The notes: a model not told the origin generated them from the sequence alone. DNA of 8,311 bases from Acidimicrobiales bacterium (GCA_027451605.1 DAIDJA010000068.1:1-8311), one strand, 5' to 3'. Positions 1 through 6,229 are shown, counted from the stretch's first letter. Made by a program: numbers and translations.

Positions 1-62
1 ACTGTCTCCTTCCTCTTATTCTTAATGACCTATATGCCCGCGCAAACGAGAATTATAAAATT

Positions 63-88
63 GAAATAAGTAATTAATTACTTAATTC
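63..88. promoter_or_regulatory. long AT-rich palindrome, candidate operator upstream of the phosphodiesterase gene
   Basis: Positions 67-84 form a perfect 18-bp palindrome (half-site TAAGTAATT). If the single mismatched pair 66/85 is allowed, the symmetry extends to 63-88, a 26-bp dyad. It lies just upstream of the TTGACA at 95-100, where a transcription factor could act on the promoter. This is seen directly; the operator role is inferred. AT-rich DNA forms short palindromes by chance, but this length is more than the rest of the window offers. Confidence 0.4.
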
Positions 89-94
89 CGCTTA

Positions 95-118
95 TTGACA
101 TTCTAATCAATAATGTAA
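95..118 (+). promoter_or_regulatory. promoter-proximal dyad with TTGACA, shared with the etfBA upstream region
   Basis: The element reads TTGACA, three bases, TAATCAAT, three bases, GTAA. The same arrangement occurs at 1481-1504 upstream of etfB. It contains an inverted repeat (98-102 ACATT with 112-116 AATGT) centred on position 107. TTGACA is a plausible -35 element, but no good -10 lies 16-18 bp downstream, so the protein-binding reading is at least as likely as the plain-promoter one. Confidence 0.4.
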
Positions 119-201
119 CACCATTTTAAAAAAAATGCAATAGGCTTTAAGCAGGGATTTTGTTAAAATGGAAACGGCAAAATGTCAATTTCGGTAAAAA
201 A

Positions 202-954
202 ATGGCAATTTTTAATAAAAATTTGAAGTTTCTCCTTGGTCATCGCGGTGATCCTAAGAATTTCGCCGAAAATACGCTTCAATCATTCAAACAATGTGTC
301 CGAAAAGGAGCTGACGGCTTTGAGACCGATATCTATCTAACAAGCGATAATGTGCTTGTCATTAGCCATGACGATACTTTAAAGTCCGGGATAACAATTA
401 CAGATTCAACGTTTGCGGAACTTCGTAACCTGGAACCGGAGATGCCCACTCTGCTGGAGACTCTTCAAAATTTCCCAAATTCACTTATTGACATAGAGGT
501 AAAGCCCTGCGATAATTCCGTTCGACAATCAATTACCTCCGAAATTGCCGAATGCCTGTTGGACGATGTAAAACAGTTCAATATAGAAAACCTTTTGGTT
601 ACAAGTTTTTCTATTGAGCAACTTATTCAAATTAAAAAGCGCATAGCTGCAGAGATCGATATAAATTTAGCTTTGGGTTTTCTCTTCTACCCTGAACATT
701 TCCAAACCGCAGAAGAAATTCTTGACCAGACAAAAACAGCTGCCGTGAAGTGTACTTCACTGGGTATAGATTTTTTCCTTCCGCATTATCTGACCATCAC
801 TGAAGAATTCTTAAGTTTCTCATCTTCATATGAGTACAAGTTAGTCGCCTGGACAGTTAACGATACCGATACTGCGAAAGGTCTTTTAAAAAATGAACAG
901 GTTCAAGGAATAATATCGGACGATCCTCAATTAATTGAGATCGGCAGCTTATAA
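202..954 (+). CDS. glycerophosphodiester phosphodiesterase, cytoplasmic UgpQ-like
   Basis: Hydrolyses deacylated phospholipid head-group diesters such as glycerophosphocholine to glycerol 3-phosphate and an alcohol, feeding lipid turnover or phosphate salvage. Numbered from the ATG at 202 (250 residues), the whole TIM-barrel family pattern is present: HRG at 14-16 followed by ENT, the metal-binding E-T-D at 41-43, HDD at 56-58, IDIEVKP with E99 and K101, a TSFS strand end, AWTVND near 206-210 and GIISDDP near 226-232. No signal peptide is visible, so it should act in the cytoplasm, and the length fits cytoplasmic UgpQ-type enzymes. An upstream in-frame TTG at 160 would add 14 mostly basic residues; AGGG at 153-156 sits too close to it to be a good ribosome site. 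I prefer ATG 202 because the fold starts about ten residues later, though it too lacks a clear Shine-Dalgarno. No partner gene is adjacent on this strand. Confidence 0.9.
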   Translation: MAIFNKNLKFLLGHRGDPKNFAENTLQSFKQCVRKGADGFETDIYLTSDNVLVISHDDTLKSGITITDSTFAELRNLEPEMPTLLETLQNFPNSLIDIEVKPCDNSVRQSITSEIAECLLDDVKQFNIENLLVTSFSIEQLIQIKKRIAAEIDINLALGFLFYPEHFQTAEEILDQTKTAAVKCTSLGIDFFLPHYLTITEEFLSFSSSYEYKLVAWTVNDTDTAKGLLKNEQVQGIISDDPQLIEIGSL

Positions 955-969
955 ATCTTCCGAAGATTT
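953..969 (+). terminator. small hairpin overlapping the phosphodiesterase stop codon
   Basis: Seven paired bases (AAATCTT with AAGATTT) around a CCG loop begin inside the stop codon. Only a short run of T follows, so as an intrinsic terminator it is weak. It could pause transcription or protect the mRNA end. Confidence 0.25.
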
Positions 970-984
970 CCGACTTTCAATAAG

Positions 985-1057
985 CTTACAGAGTTGTAGC
1001 TTGATATTTGAAGCATACGCCTAAACTAAAGTAGGTACTGCCTTTTAAAAAATGAAC
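985..1057 (+). pseudogene. possible decayed duplicate of the phosphodiesterase gene 3' end
   Basis: Sixteen bases, CTTTTAAAAAATGAAC, at 1042-1057 are identical to 883-898 inside the phosphodiesterase gene, where they encode LLKNE. In both copies TACTGC lies just upstream (7 bases of the gene are missing between them in the spacer copy), and CGCCT lies further up, after a loosely similar CTT-ATAT stretch. Shared order over about 70 bp suggests a short tandem duplication since broken by deletions and stops. AT-rich chance similarity remains possible. Confidence 0.3.
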
Positions 1058-1063
1058 TTCTAA

Positions 1064-1098
1064 ATCCCGGGTCTGGTTGCATTTAACTGACCCGGAAT
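1064..1098. terminator. GC-rich stem-loop, possible terminator
   Basis: CCGGGTC at 1067-1073 pairs with GACCCGG at 1089-1095, leaving a 15-base loop; two further A-T pairs can form outside after a bulge. It is far more GC-rich than its surroundings. On the + strand no T run follows, and on the minus strand only ATTTAG follows, so its direction and function are uncertain. It resembles in composition the strong stem-loop after etfA. Confidence 0.35.
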
Positions 1099-1177
1099 AT
1101 TAAAGAGCCGGATCTAAATAGTTTTCGGTTTGTTCAATCCAACTCCGAAGCGACCAATTACAGGTTTATAAGATTAT

Positions 1178-1210
1178 GATCACTTGTCTTTTGTTACCGA
1201 TCACTTTTCT
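1178..1210. repeat. 12-bp direct repeat with 21-bp period upstream of etfB
   Basis: GATCACTTGTCT (1178-1189) and GATCACTTTTCT (1199-1210) differ at one position and start 21 bp apart, which is two helical turns. Such spacing is typical of tandem binding sites for a regulator, but the repeat is over 300 bp from the etfB start. Confidence 0.35.
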
Positions 1211-1262
1211 GAAAAAAGCATTCCTAAACATTAGCGATTCCGATAATTTTAAAATATATTTA

Positions 1263-1288
1263 ATTCAAATTACATTCAAATAAATTTG
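1263..1288. repeat. ATTCAAAT tandem pair with an adjoining inverted half
   Basis: ATTCAAAT occurs at 1263-1270 and 1274-1281, one helical turn apart (11 bp), and the second copy forms an inverted repeat with ATTTG at 1284-1288. The stretch is very AT-rich, so chance is a serious alternative. Confidence 0.25.
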
Positions 1289-1480
1289 TTACTTTTCGCC
1301 TTACACTTTAGTAATAGTTTGTGAAGCGGGTCAACATTCTTGATATATTTTCAATCTGATAAATAAAAGACCCTATCTAATATTTCTATAACTATCAGTT
1401 CTAATATCGCATAAAAATATAATCAATTCTGCCAGTCAAAATGGCAATATACCCCGTATTTAAGCCATTTCATGAGGTTT

Positions 1481-1505
1481 TTGACAAAATAATCAATTTT
1501 GTAAA
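1481..1505. promoter_or_regulatory. dyad with TTGACA upstream of etfB
   Basis: An inverted repeat pairs 1484-1490 (ACAAAAT) with 1496-1502 (ATTTTGT) and extends to 1481/1505 with one mismatch. It carries TTGACA at 1481-1486 and the same TAATCAAT core and GTAA tail as the element at 95-118. A -10 partner is unclear: TAAATT at 1502-1507 is 15 bp away, and TAAAAT at 1514-1519 is better as a hexamer but too far from this TTGACA. The start codon is at 1538. Confidence 0.45.
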
Positions 1506-1537
1506 TTTCACCCTAAAATTTAAGGCAAAATAGTATC

Positions 1538-2317
1538 ATGAACGTTGTAATATGTGTAAAACAAATTCCGGACCCGGCAGCACCCGGGGAACTAGACCCT
1601 AGTACAAATAATCTCAAAAGAGACAGCAAACTTATAATGGATGACTCAGACTCTTACGGAGTCGAGATGGGTCTTCAGCTCGCCGAATCAAGCGGCGGCG
1701 GTGAAGTTACTCTTGTATCCATGGCACCCAATAACGAAACGAGCGGGCTAAGAACTGCCCTTGCAATGGGAGCGGCTAAGGCGATGCTAATCTCAGATCC
1801 GGCACTGGCTGGATCCGATGCACTTTCAACCTCCAAAGTTTTGGCAGCTACAATTAAAAAAGCGCAGCCCGATCTAATCATTGCCGCAACCGAATCTTCG
1901 GACGGTTACACGGGTACTACGCCTGTGCAATTGGCTGAGCTTTTGGGACTTCCCTCCGTTACTTTTGCCAAGAAAATAAGCGTTGAGGGCAACTCCATTA
2001 AAGTCGAAAGACAGACCGAAGCCGGTTACGACGAAGTCACATGTTCTCTCCCTGCCGTAGTTACCGTCACCGCGGGTGTGGTCGAACCAAGATACCCCAA
2101 CTTCAAAGGTATCATGGCTGCTAAATCTAAGCCGGTGGAAGAATTCAAAGTGGCTGACCTCGGGCTTTCTGCCGATGAGGTAGGAAATACCGGTGCGCGC
2201 CAGGTCGTCTTTGAGGTGGTTGCAGCTGAAGCAAGACAAGCCGGGGAAAAAATCATAGATGAGGGCGAAGCCCATAAAGATGTAATTTCGTTCTTGGAAA
2301 AACTCAAACTAATCTGA
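1538..2317 (+). CDS. etfB: electron transfer flavoprotein, beta subunit
   Basis: Forms the soluble heterodimeric electron transfer flavoprotein with EtfA, accepting electrons from acyl-CoA and related dehydrogenases and passing them to an ETF:quinone oxidoreductase. The beta subunit carries the structural AMP. The 259-residue length is normal for the family. Visible hallmarks are VKQIPD at 7-12, the LRTALAMGA helix at 71-79, ESSDGYTGTTPVQLAELLG near 119-137, the family signature region QTEAGYDEVTCSLPAVVTV at 159-177, and the late KPVEEF segment. Start: the ATG at 1538 begins directly with the conserved MNVVICVKQIPD strand. The only purine-rich site, AAGG at 1522-1525, is 12 bases away and therefore weak. 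etfA follows after 14 bases, so the two are surely co-transcribed. A FixA-type or bifurcating role is not supported, since no fix or dehydrogenase genes are nearby. Confidence 0.96.
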   Translation: MNVVICVKQIPDPAAPGELDPSTNNLKRDSKLIMDDSDSYGVEMGLQLAESSGGGEVTLVSMAPNNETSGLRTALAMGAAKAMLISDPALAGSDALSTSKVLAATIKKAQPDLIIAATESSDGYTGTTPVQLAELLGLPSVTFAKKISVEGNSIKVERQTEAGYDEVTCSLPAVVTVTAGVVEPRYPNFKGIMAAKSKPVEEFKVADLGLSADEVGNTGARQVVFEVVAAEARQAGEKIIDEGEAHKDVISFLEKLKLI

Positions 2318-2321
2318 AAGG
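2317..2321 (+). promoter_or_regulatory. ribosome binding site of etfA
   Basis: AAAGG (part of GAAAGGT) begins on the last base of the etfB stop codon and lies 10 bases before the etfA ATG, supporting that start and close translational linkage of the two subunits. Confidence 0.6.
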
Positions 2322-2331
2322 TAACTAATCA

Positions 2332-3306
2332 ATGTCAATCTCTAAAATTTGGGTATTAGCCGAATCAGCAGATTCCAAACCCACTTCAATCACCCTTGAA
2401 CTCCTGACCTTTGCCCGAGGCTTAAATGCAACCGTAGAAGCAGTTGGTTTCGGAGATAGTTCAGAATCAATAGTTTCCGAACTCGGTAACTATGGAGCAT
2501 CTACTTTTAACGTAGTAACTGACGTTAATGACAGCCTACCGGGTGTTCCCGTCGCATCGGCGATCGCCAATGCCGTAAATTCAGGAAACGGTCCCGACCT
2601 ACTACTAATTGGAGCTACCTATGACGGTAGAGATATCGCAGCAAGGCTTTCGGCAAAACTGAATCTTCCGGTGCTCACAAATGTAACGGGACTCGAGTCC
2701 TCCGGCGACGATCTGATAGCCCATCACAGCATCTTTGGAGGAACTCAAATTGCCAAAGCAAAATTCACCACTGATTCGACACCTCAAATTTTCGTTATCA
2801 GGGCAAAAACTTTTGGAGCCGAACCTGCAGGAGGCGGGGCAGCATCGGTAAATCAGCTCACCGCAGGTGATTTGGGGGCGACCAATGGCGCCAAAATTAT
2901 TGCACGGCATGTCGAAGAGAGAACCGGGCCTAAGTTGGATGAGGCCGATATAGTTGTCTCCGGAGGTCGAGGATTAAGCGACAAGGCAAACTACTCAATG
3001 ATTGAAGAACTTGCCAAACTTCTCAAAGGAGCTCCGGGCGCTTCCAGAGCCATCGTAGACGCCGGATGGGTTCCATATGCCTACCAAGTGGGCCAGACCG
3101 GTAAGACGGTAAAACCGACAGTGTACCTTGCCTGCGGAATATCGGGTGCCACTCAACATTTGGTCGGAATGAAGAATGCAAAAAACATCATCGCAATAAA
3201 TAAAGATCCGGAAGCACCGATATTTTCTGTTGCGGATCTCGGAATTGTCGGAGATACTCAAAAGATACTTCCTAAATTAATTGAAGAGCTTAAAGCAAGA
3301 GCTTAA
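2332..3306 (+). CDS. etfA: electron transfer flavoprotein, alpha subunit
   Basis: FAD-binding partner of EtfB; it holds the redox-active flavin and docks with dehydrogenases and the quinone reductase. At 324 residues it is the usual size. The N-terminal half is the nucleotide-binding-like domain (IWVLAE at 6-11, LLIGATYDGRDIAARLSAKL at 91-110, LPVLTNV). The C-terminal FAD domain is complete: SGGRG at 210-214, VDAGWVPYAYQVGQTGKTVKP at about 232-252, YLACGISGATQH ending at His266, INKDPEAPIF at 289-298 and ADLGIVGD at 301-308. The ATG at 2332 is preceded by AAAGG and follows etfB by 14 bases. A long perfect stem-loop lies just after the stop, closing the operon. Nothing suggests inactivation. 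Groups with extra ETF redox roles cannot be told apart here by eye, so ordinary respiratory ETF is the default. Confidence 0.96.
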   Translation: MSISKIWVLAESADSKPTSITLELLTFARGLNATVEAVGFGDSSESIVSELGNYGASTFNVVTDVNDSLPGVPVASAIANAVNSGNGPDLLLIGATYDGRDIAARLSAKLNLPVLTNVTGLESSGDDLIAHHSIFGGTQIAKAKFTTDSTPQIFVIRAKTFGAEPAGGGAASVNQLTAGDLGATNGAKIIARHVEERTGPKLDEADIVVSGGRGLSDKANYSMIEELAKLLKGAPGASRAIVDAGWVPYAYQVGQTGKTVKPTVYLACGISGATQHLVGMKNAKNIIAINKDPEAPIFSVADLGIVGDTQKILPKLIEELKARA

Positions 3307-3314
3307 ACACCTCT

Positions 3315-3352
3315 TTTAAAACCCGGGATTAATTAAGATCCCGGGTTTTAAA
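3315..3352. terminator. strong stem-loop terminator after etfA, probably bidirectional
   Basis: Fifteen consecutive base pairs (3315-3329 with 3338-3352) enclose an 8-base loop. The core is CCCGGGAT/ATCCCGGG, flanked by AAAA on the left and TTTT on the right, so both strands end the GC stem with a short T run. It starts nine bases after the etfA stop codon. Confidence 0.85.
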
Positions 3353-3741
3353 CATTGTGAGCTCAATCAGTCAACTATTTGCTGATTAATATAAGACTAC
3401 AGTATTGAAAATGCTTACAGCGATCTGAGGTAGAAAGAATCTCATAATTAACGGTTCAATAGGCCTAATTAAAGTCAAATATCGTTAATCTAAGATATCC
3501 GGCCAGAGTTGTAGGTTGGAGTTGTGGGTTTTAGTATTGGAAGGCAGTGATTAAAGAACAGCTAATCCCGCAAAACAATTTGTCCAAAAATACAGTCAGT
3601 AAATGAACCGGTTACCTTATATAATTTTGATAGCATTGAGACGAGACCTTACAAACTTTCTTATCGGTCACCGGTAATTAAATTGTGAGAATTTATTGAT
3701 TTAAAAAAGTTATTTTACACGGATTGGAAATATAACTAAAA
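3353..3741. other. gene-free spacer between the etfA terminator and the VOC gene
   Basis: No convincing coding frame or RNA gene is seen. It holds a small inverted repeat AATCAG/CTGATT (3365-3387), a 13-bp imperfect tandem duplication (3507-3532, AGTTGTAGGTTGG then AGTTGTGGGTTTT), and an 11-base CAGAGTTGTAG (3504-3514) shared with 989-999 in the earlier spacer. TATAAC at 3731-3736, just before the VOC start, may be a -10 hexamer giving a nearly leaderless transcript. Confidence 0.5.
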
Positions 3742-4119
3742 ATGCAAGCAGTAAACAGATTAAAGATGCTGGCGATCGGTGTCAGTAACATGGAAGCCGC
3801 CAAAGAGTTCTACGGAACAAAGCTTGGACTGCAAATACTGAGTGACTACAGGCAAGATGACAGCCACTGGTGGGTTACATTGCAGATACCCGAAGGCGGT
3901 ATTACAGTCACACTTACAACATATCACGCAAATACCAAGCCCGGCGCTACGACTTTATGGTTCGTAACCTCTGATCTTGAAGCTTCCTACTCTCATCTGT
4001 CAGACGCGGGACTGAATGTGAATGATATAAAAGATGATCTTTATGGCCCGGGATCCGGAGTAAAGTTTTTTAATTTTGAAGACCCCGACGGCAACCTTAT
4101 TCACATCGAACAGGGATAG
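3742..4119 (+). CDS. VOC superfamily protein (glyoxalase/bleomycin-resistance fold)
   Basis: A 125-residue single-chain member of the vicinal-oxygen-chelate superfamily. These proteins build a metal-binding cavity from paired beta-alpha-beta-beta-beta modules and act as isomerases, dioxygenases or ligand-binding resistance proteins. The first module runs from RLKMLAIGVSNMEAAKEFYGTKLG (about 6-29); the second begins near TTLWFVTSDLEASYSHLSDAG (70-90) and ends with the family hallmark FEDPDGNLIHIEQ, in which Glu123 is the likely metal ligand. Exact substrate cannot be told. The ATG at 3742 has no good Shine-Dalgarno (GGA at 3726-3728 is too far), but starting there gives a normal VOC N-terminus. 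It stands alone, convergent with the minus-strand operon, 154 bp away, with no obvious terminator in between. Confidence 0.85.
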   Translation: MQAVNRLKMLAIGVSNMEAAKEFYGTKLGLQILSDYRQDDSHWWVTLQIPEGGITVTLTTYHANTKPGATTLWFVTSDLEASYSHLSDAGLNVNDIKDDLYGPGSGVKFFNFEDPDGNLIHIEQG

Positions 4120-4273
4120 CCCAAAAACAATCAATCTTGTTCGATAAGGTAAGAAGTTTGGAAATACCTCCAGCTGTACCGCAATAAAGTGCCATTATCG
4201 TTCAACTCAGGGTAACTACGCAGATGCATACCGGATTCGGACATTTAAGCCAAACTATATTCATCGCAATAAA

Positions 4274-4969
4274 TCAATAAATAGGCCACGGGTATGACCG
4301 ATTTTCGTCTGATATATTGGGAAATCGTCCAAGACTTAACAGTGCTTTAGCTCGCTTCAGTGTCACATCGATTTCAATTTCTGAAATCAAACCAGACGCT
4401 GAGGATTCAAACTTATCAATGAATTGTTCGATACCGGTTTTTATTTCATATGCAAGTAAAACATCGGTAAATTCCCATATTACAGTTCTAAGTTTAGGCA
4501 CGGCATTAAAGGTCAATCCATTGTCTATTGCGTAAACAAGTTCATCTTCTGTAACCAATACATGTCCGGCCTTTCTGTCTGCATTGTTAATGATAAGGTC
4601 CATAACCGCAATCTTTAACAATTCACCGTGAAATTTTTCATCATCGAGCACTTCAAAATAATCGTAATACCTAACATCATCCAAAAAGTGCTGTACGGAA
4701 CCAATTCCAAATTCAAGGTCCTGGCGAATTACGGTTTCAGGAACTATATTGAATCCAAGTAGCGAAGAACTTACGTAAGTCAGATATTCCCTTTTATACA
4801 GACCCGGCTCAAAATCCCACAGAGGTCTTTCAAAGTTTTCGGGCTTATATATACCGTAAAGTGATTCGTCCTGATCACAAAATTTAACTAAGAGTCCGTT
4901 GTTTGAACTGGCGGTAATTCTGCCGATATATTGAACCTCTTCACTTAAAAGTAAATCTGTTATATTCAC
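4274..4969 (-). CDS. SCO1664-family PI3/4-kinase-like protein
   Basis: Last gene of the minus-strand operon and one of the uncharacterised actinobacterial trio with DUF3090 and the MSMEG_4193-type phosphatase. The 231 residues carry a reduced phosphatidylinositol-kinase-like core: GRITASSN near 16-23, the lysine segment YGIYKPENFERPLWDF at 38-53 (Lys42 as nucleotide-contact candidate), PGLYKREYLTYVSSSLLGFNIVPETVIR, the catalytic-loop-like IINNADRKAGHV at 126-137, and the metal-loop-like AIDNGLTF at 147-154, followed by PKLRTVIWEF. From memory the last motif is usually IDHG, so Asn150 is a notable change. The C-terminal RFPN...YPWPI tail is also family-like. The start is GTG at 4969: an in-frame TAA lies immediately before it, so no longer start is possible; no clear ribosome site is seen. 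It begins 39 bases after the DUF3090 stop. Substrate and true kinase activity are unknown. Confidence 0.9.
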   Translation of the reverse strand: MNITDLLLSEEVQYIGRITASSNNGLLVKFCDQDESLYGIYKPENFERPLWDFEPGLYKREYLTYVSSSLLGFNIVPETVIRQDLEFGIGSVQHFLDDVRYYDYFEVLDDEKFHGELLKIAVMDLIINNADRKAGHVLVTEDELVYAIDNGLTFNAVPKLRTVIWEFTDVLLAYEIKTGIEQFIDKFESSASGLISEIEIDVTLKRAKALLSLGRFPNISDENRSYPWPIY

Positions 4970-5008
4970 TTAACCAGGTAGCAGCCGTACCGTGCGATTT
5001 GATCCAAG

Positions 5009-5557
5009 TTATAGTTTCGGTGGCCTATAACCATTTGTTTTGGGACAATCATGGCCATCGGGATCCAAGGGATAAGAGCATAGCGGACACAGTGGACGAC
5101 CCGATTCCACAAGCCTTTTGCCGACGATTGCCAAGGCTCCGGACTGCTCCAATGACATTACAATACGAATTGAAAGTCCTTCAAAAGCTACATTAGATAT
5201 TACCTTCATGGGATCATCAAGATCGTCTATCGGCGGAGCTTCCGGATCGAATTCTTGAGCAACGAGAAAAACCTTATTAATTTCCTCCTCATACAGAGCC
5301 GCTATCGGTCCTGCGGACCACATCGGCTCATATGGCTCTTCCAGCTCCGTATTTTCTGCCAAATGACCCGGTCTTTTAGCGGTAGCAAGTATCTTAGTCA
5401 GGTACTCGACTATTGCTTTCACCTGCTGTTTTTCAAGCTTAATGGTTATAAGCGAATCACCCTCTTTTACCTGAAGTAAGAATATCCTGGCGCCGGGCTC
5501 ACCGACGGTACCAAATGTAACTTTATCCGGGTTTTCATATAACCAAGCGTCAGGCAC
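5009..5557 (-). CDS. DUF3090 family protein with C-terminal zinc-ribbon motif
   Basis: Second member of the actinobacterial trio; the function is not established. The 182 residues begin with a beta-rich part (RIFLLQVKEGDSLITIKLEKQQVKAIVEYLTKIL, about 24-57, with the typical EKQQV), pass through an acidic centre (EFDPEAPPIDDLDD), and end in a conserved cysteine motif, GRPLCPLCSYPLDPDGHDCPKTNGY, where CPLC, His and CP look like a metal site. Start: GTG at 5557, preceded by AAAGGAG with 7-base spacing, the best ribosome site in the window. The first eight bases overlap the end of the phosphatase gene, so translation is probably coupled. The SCO1664-like gene follows after 39 bases. In mycobacteria, as I recall, the same trio sits beside cysQ and mshC; those genes are not in this window. 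Confidence 0.92.
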   Translation of the reverse strand: MPDAWLYENPDKVTFGTVGEPGARIFLLQVKEGDSLITIKLEKQQVKAIVEYLTKILATAKRPGHLAENTELEEPYEPMWSAGPIAALYEEEINKVFLVAQEFDPEAPPIDDLDDPMKVISNVAFEGLSIRIVMSLEQSGALAIVGKRLVESGRPLCPLCSYPLDPDGHDCPKTNGYRPPKL

Positions 5558-6188
5558 TTATAGACTCCTTTAACGATGACTTTAAATTTAATGCCAATAG
5601 GCGTCCGGGAGCCAATCGGTCTTCATAACTTAACACACTTACCGATGCGGGAGATATCACAAGGCGCTGGAAATTGTTAATGTGAAGTCCCAAAGCAAAA
5701 TTTATAAGGACTTTAATCGGATCGGCATGTGAAACCAAAACTACTGTTTTACCGCTATGTGTTTTCAGGCAACTTTCCAAAAAAGCCTTCATCCGGGTTT
5801 CCATCTCAACAAATGACTCTCCCTGAGGAAACCTAAATCCCCCGGGGTTTCTATGCAGCTGACTCCATGCCTTTATTTTATAGAGATCGTTGAGTTTGCG
5901 ACCGGTAAAGCGACCAAAGTCACACTCAAGTAAATTATCCTCAGTCACTACTTTGGTTGACAATTTTGCCGCAATCTCATCTGCAGTCTGTCTGGCGCGT
6001 TCTAAGGGGGACGAATAAATTACGGCTACACTTTTGGGAAAAGCTTCTTTGATAATTTCTCCGGCAGCCCGCGCCTCTTTTATTCCCGCTTCGGATAGAT
6101 ACAAACCGGGTTTTCTACCCGGTAATTCCTTGCCGGTTGTCGGCGTCGTTCCGTGTCTAACTAAAACAATATAGGTCGGATATTTCAT
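5550..6188 (-). CDS. histidine phosphatase family protein, MSMEG_4193 type
   Basis: Branch-1 histidine phosphatase (phosphoglycerate-mutase-like) of the actinobacterial trio; these enzymes use a phosphohistidine intermediate, but the substrate of this family is unknown. In 212 residues the catalytic set is complete: VLVRHGTTPTTG with Arg11, His12 and Gly13, YSSPLERARQTADEI with Arg64, the acidic LLECDFGRFTG with Glu88, and LVSHADPIK with His154. The N-terminal PGRKPGLYLSEAG fits family members called probable phosphomutases. The ATG at 6188 has no Shine-Dalgarno; an AT-rich hairpin (6196-6229) ends only seven bases before it. The upstream iron-sulfur flavoprotein gene stops 36 bases away, so the two are probably co-transcribed, and its own 3' end overlaps the DUF3090 start by eight bases. 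Confidence 0.93.
   Translation of the reverse strand: MKYPTYIVLVRHGTTPTTGKELPGRKPGLYLSEAGIKEARAAGEIIKEAFPKSVAVIYSSPLERARQTADEIAAKLSTKVVTEDNLLECDFGRFTGRKLNDLYKIKAWSQLHRNPGGFRFPQGESFVEMETRMKAFLESCLKTHSGKTVVLVSHADPIKVLINFALGLHINNFQRLVISPASVSVLSYEDRLAPGRLLALNLKSSLKESISA
5565..5571 (-). promoter_or_regulatory. strong Shine-Dalgarno fixing the DUF3090 start
   Basis: AAAGGAG on the minus strand, seven bases before the GTG at 5557, lies inside the 3' coding part of the phosphatase gene. It contrasts with the other operon starts, which lack a recognisable site. Confidence 0.8.
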
Positions 6189-6195
6189 AATTTGC

Positions 6196-6229
6196 GGTAA
6201 ATTAACTTACGATAAAAGTTTAATTTACC
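6196..6229 (-). promoter_or_regulatory. inverted repeat/hairpin between the flavoprotein and phosphatase genes
   Basis: On the minus strand GGTAAATTAAACTT (6229-6216) pairs with AAGTTAATTTACC (6208-6196): 13 base pairs with one bulged A and a 7-base loop. It covers the end of the upstream gene including its stop codon and finishes seven bases before the phosphatase ATG. No T run follows, so it is not a classic terminator. It may be an mRNA structure affecting phosphatase translation or segmental stability, or a DNA operator. Confidence 0.45.

Larger units (their letters stand above)
955..1537. other. 583-bp gene-free spacer between the phosphodiesterase gene and etfB
   Basis: No reading frame here looks like a protein and stops are frequent in all frames. 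It holds a possible decayed fragment of the upstream gene's 3' end (about 985-1057), a GC-rich stem-loop (1064-1098), two direct-repeat pairs (1178-1210 and 1263-1281) and the etfB promoter-proximal dyad (1481-1505). TAATCAAT, the core of that dyad, also occurs alone at 1420-1427. Confidence 0.6.

Noticed and set aside
1874..2307. minus-strand open frames opposite etfB
   Set aside because: They mirror the etfB codon structure; no ribosome site or protein family pattern supports them.
1538..3306. etfBA as a FixAB-like or electron-bifurcating system
   Set aside because: No fixC/fixX, dehydrogenase or nitrogen-fixation gene is adjacent, and sequence features by eye fit ordinary ETF.
3365..3387. 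AATCAG/CTGATT inverted repeat as a second terminator after etfA
   Set aside because: Only six pairs with an 11-base loop and no T run; the 3315-3352 stem-loop already fills the role.
4999..5196. 65-codon plus-strand open frame opposite the DUF3090 gene
   Set aside because: It lies antisense to a well-supported gene and its translation has no family features.
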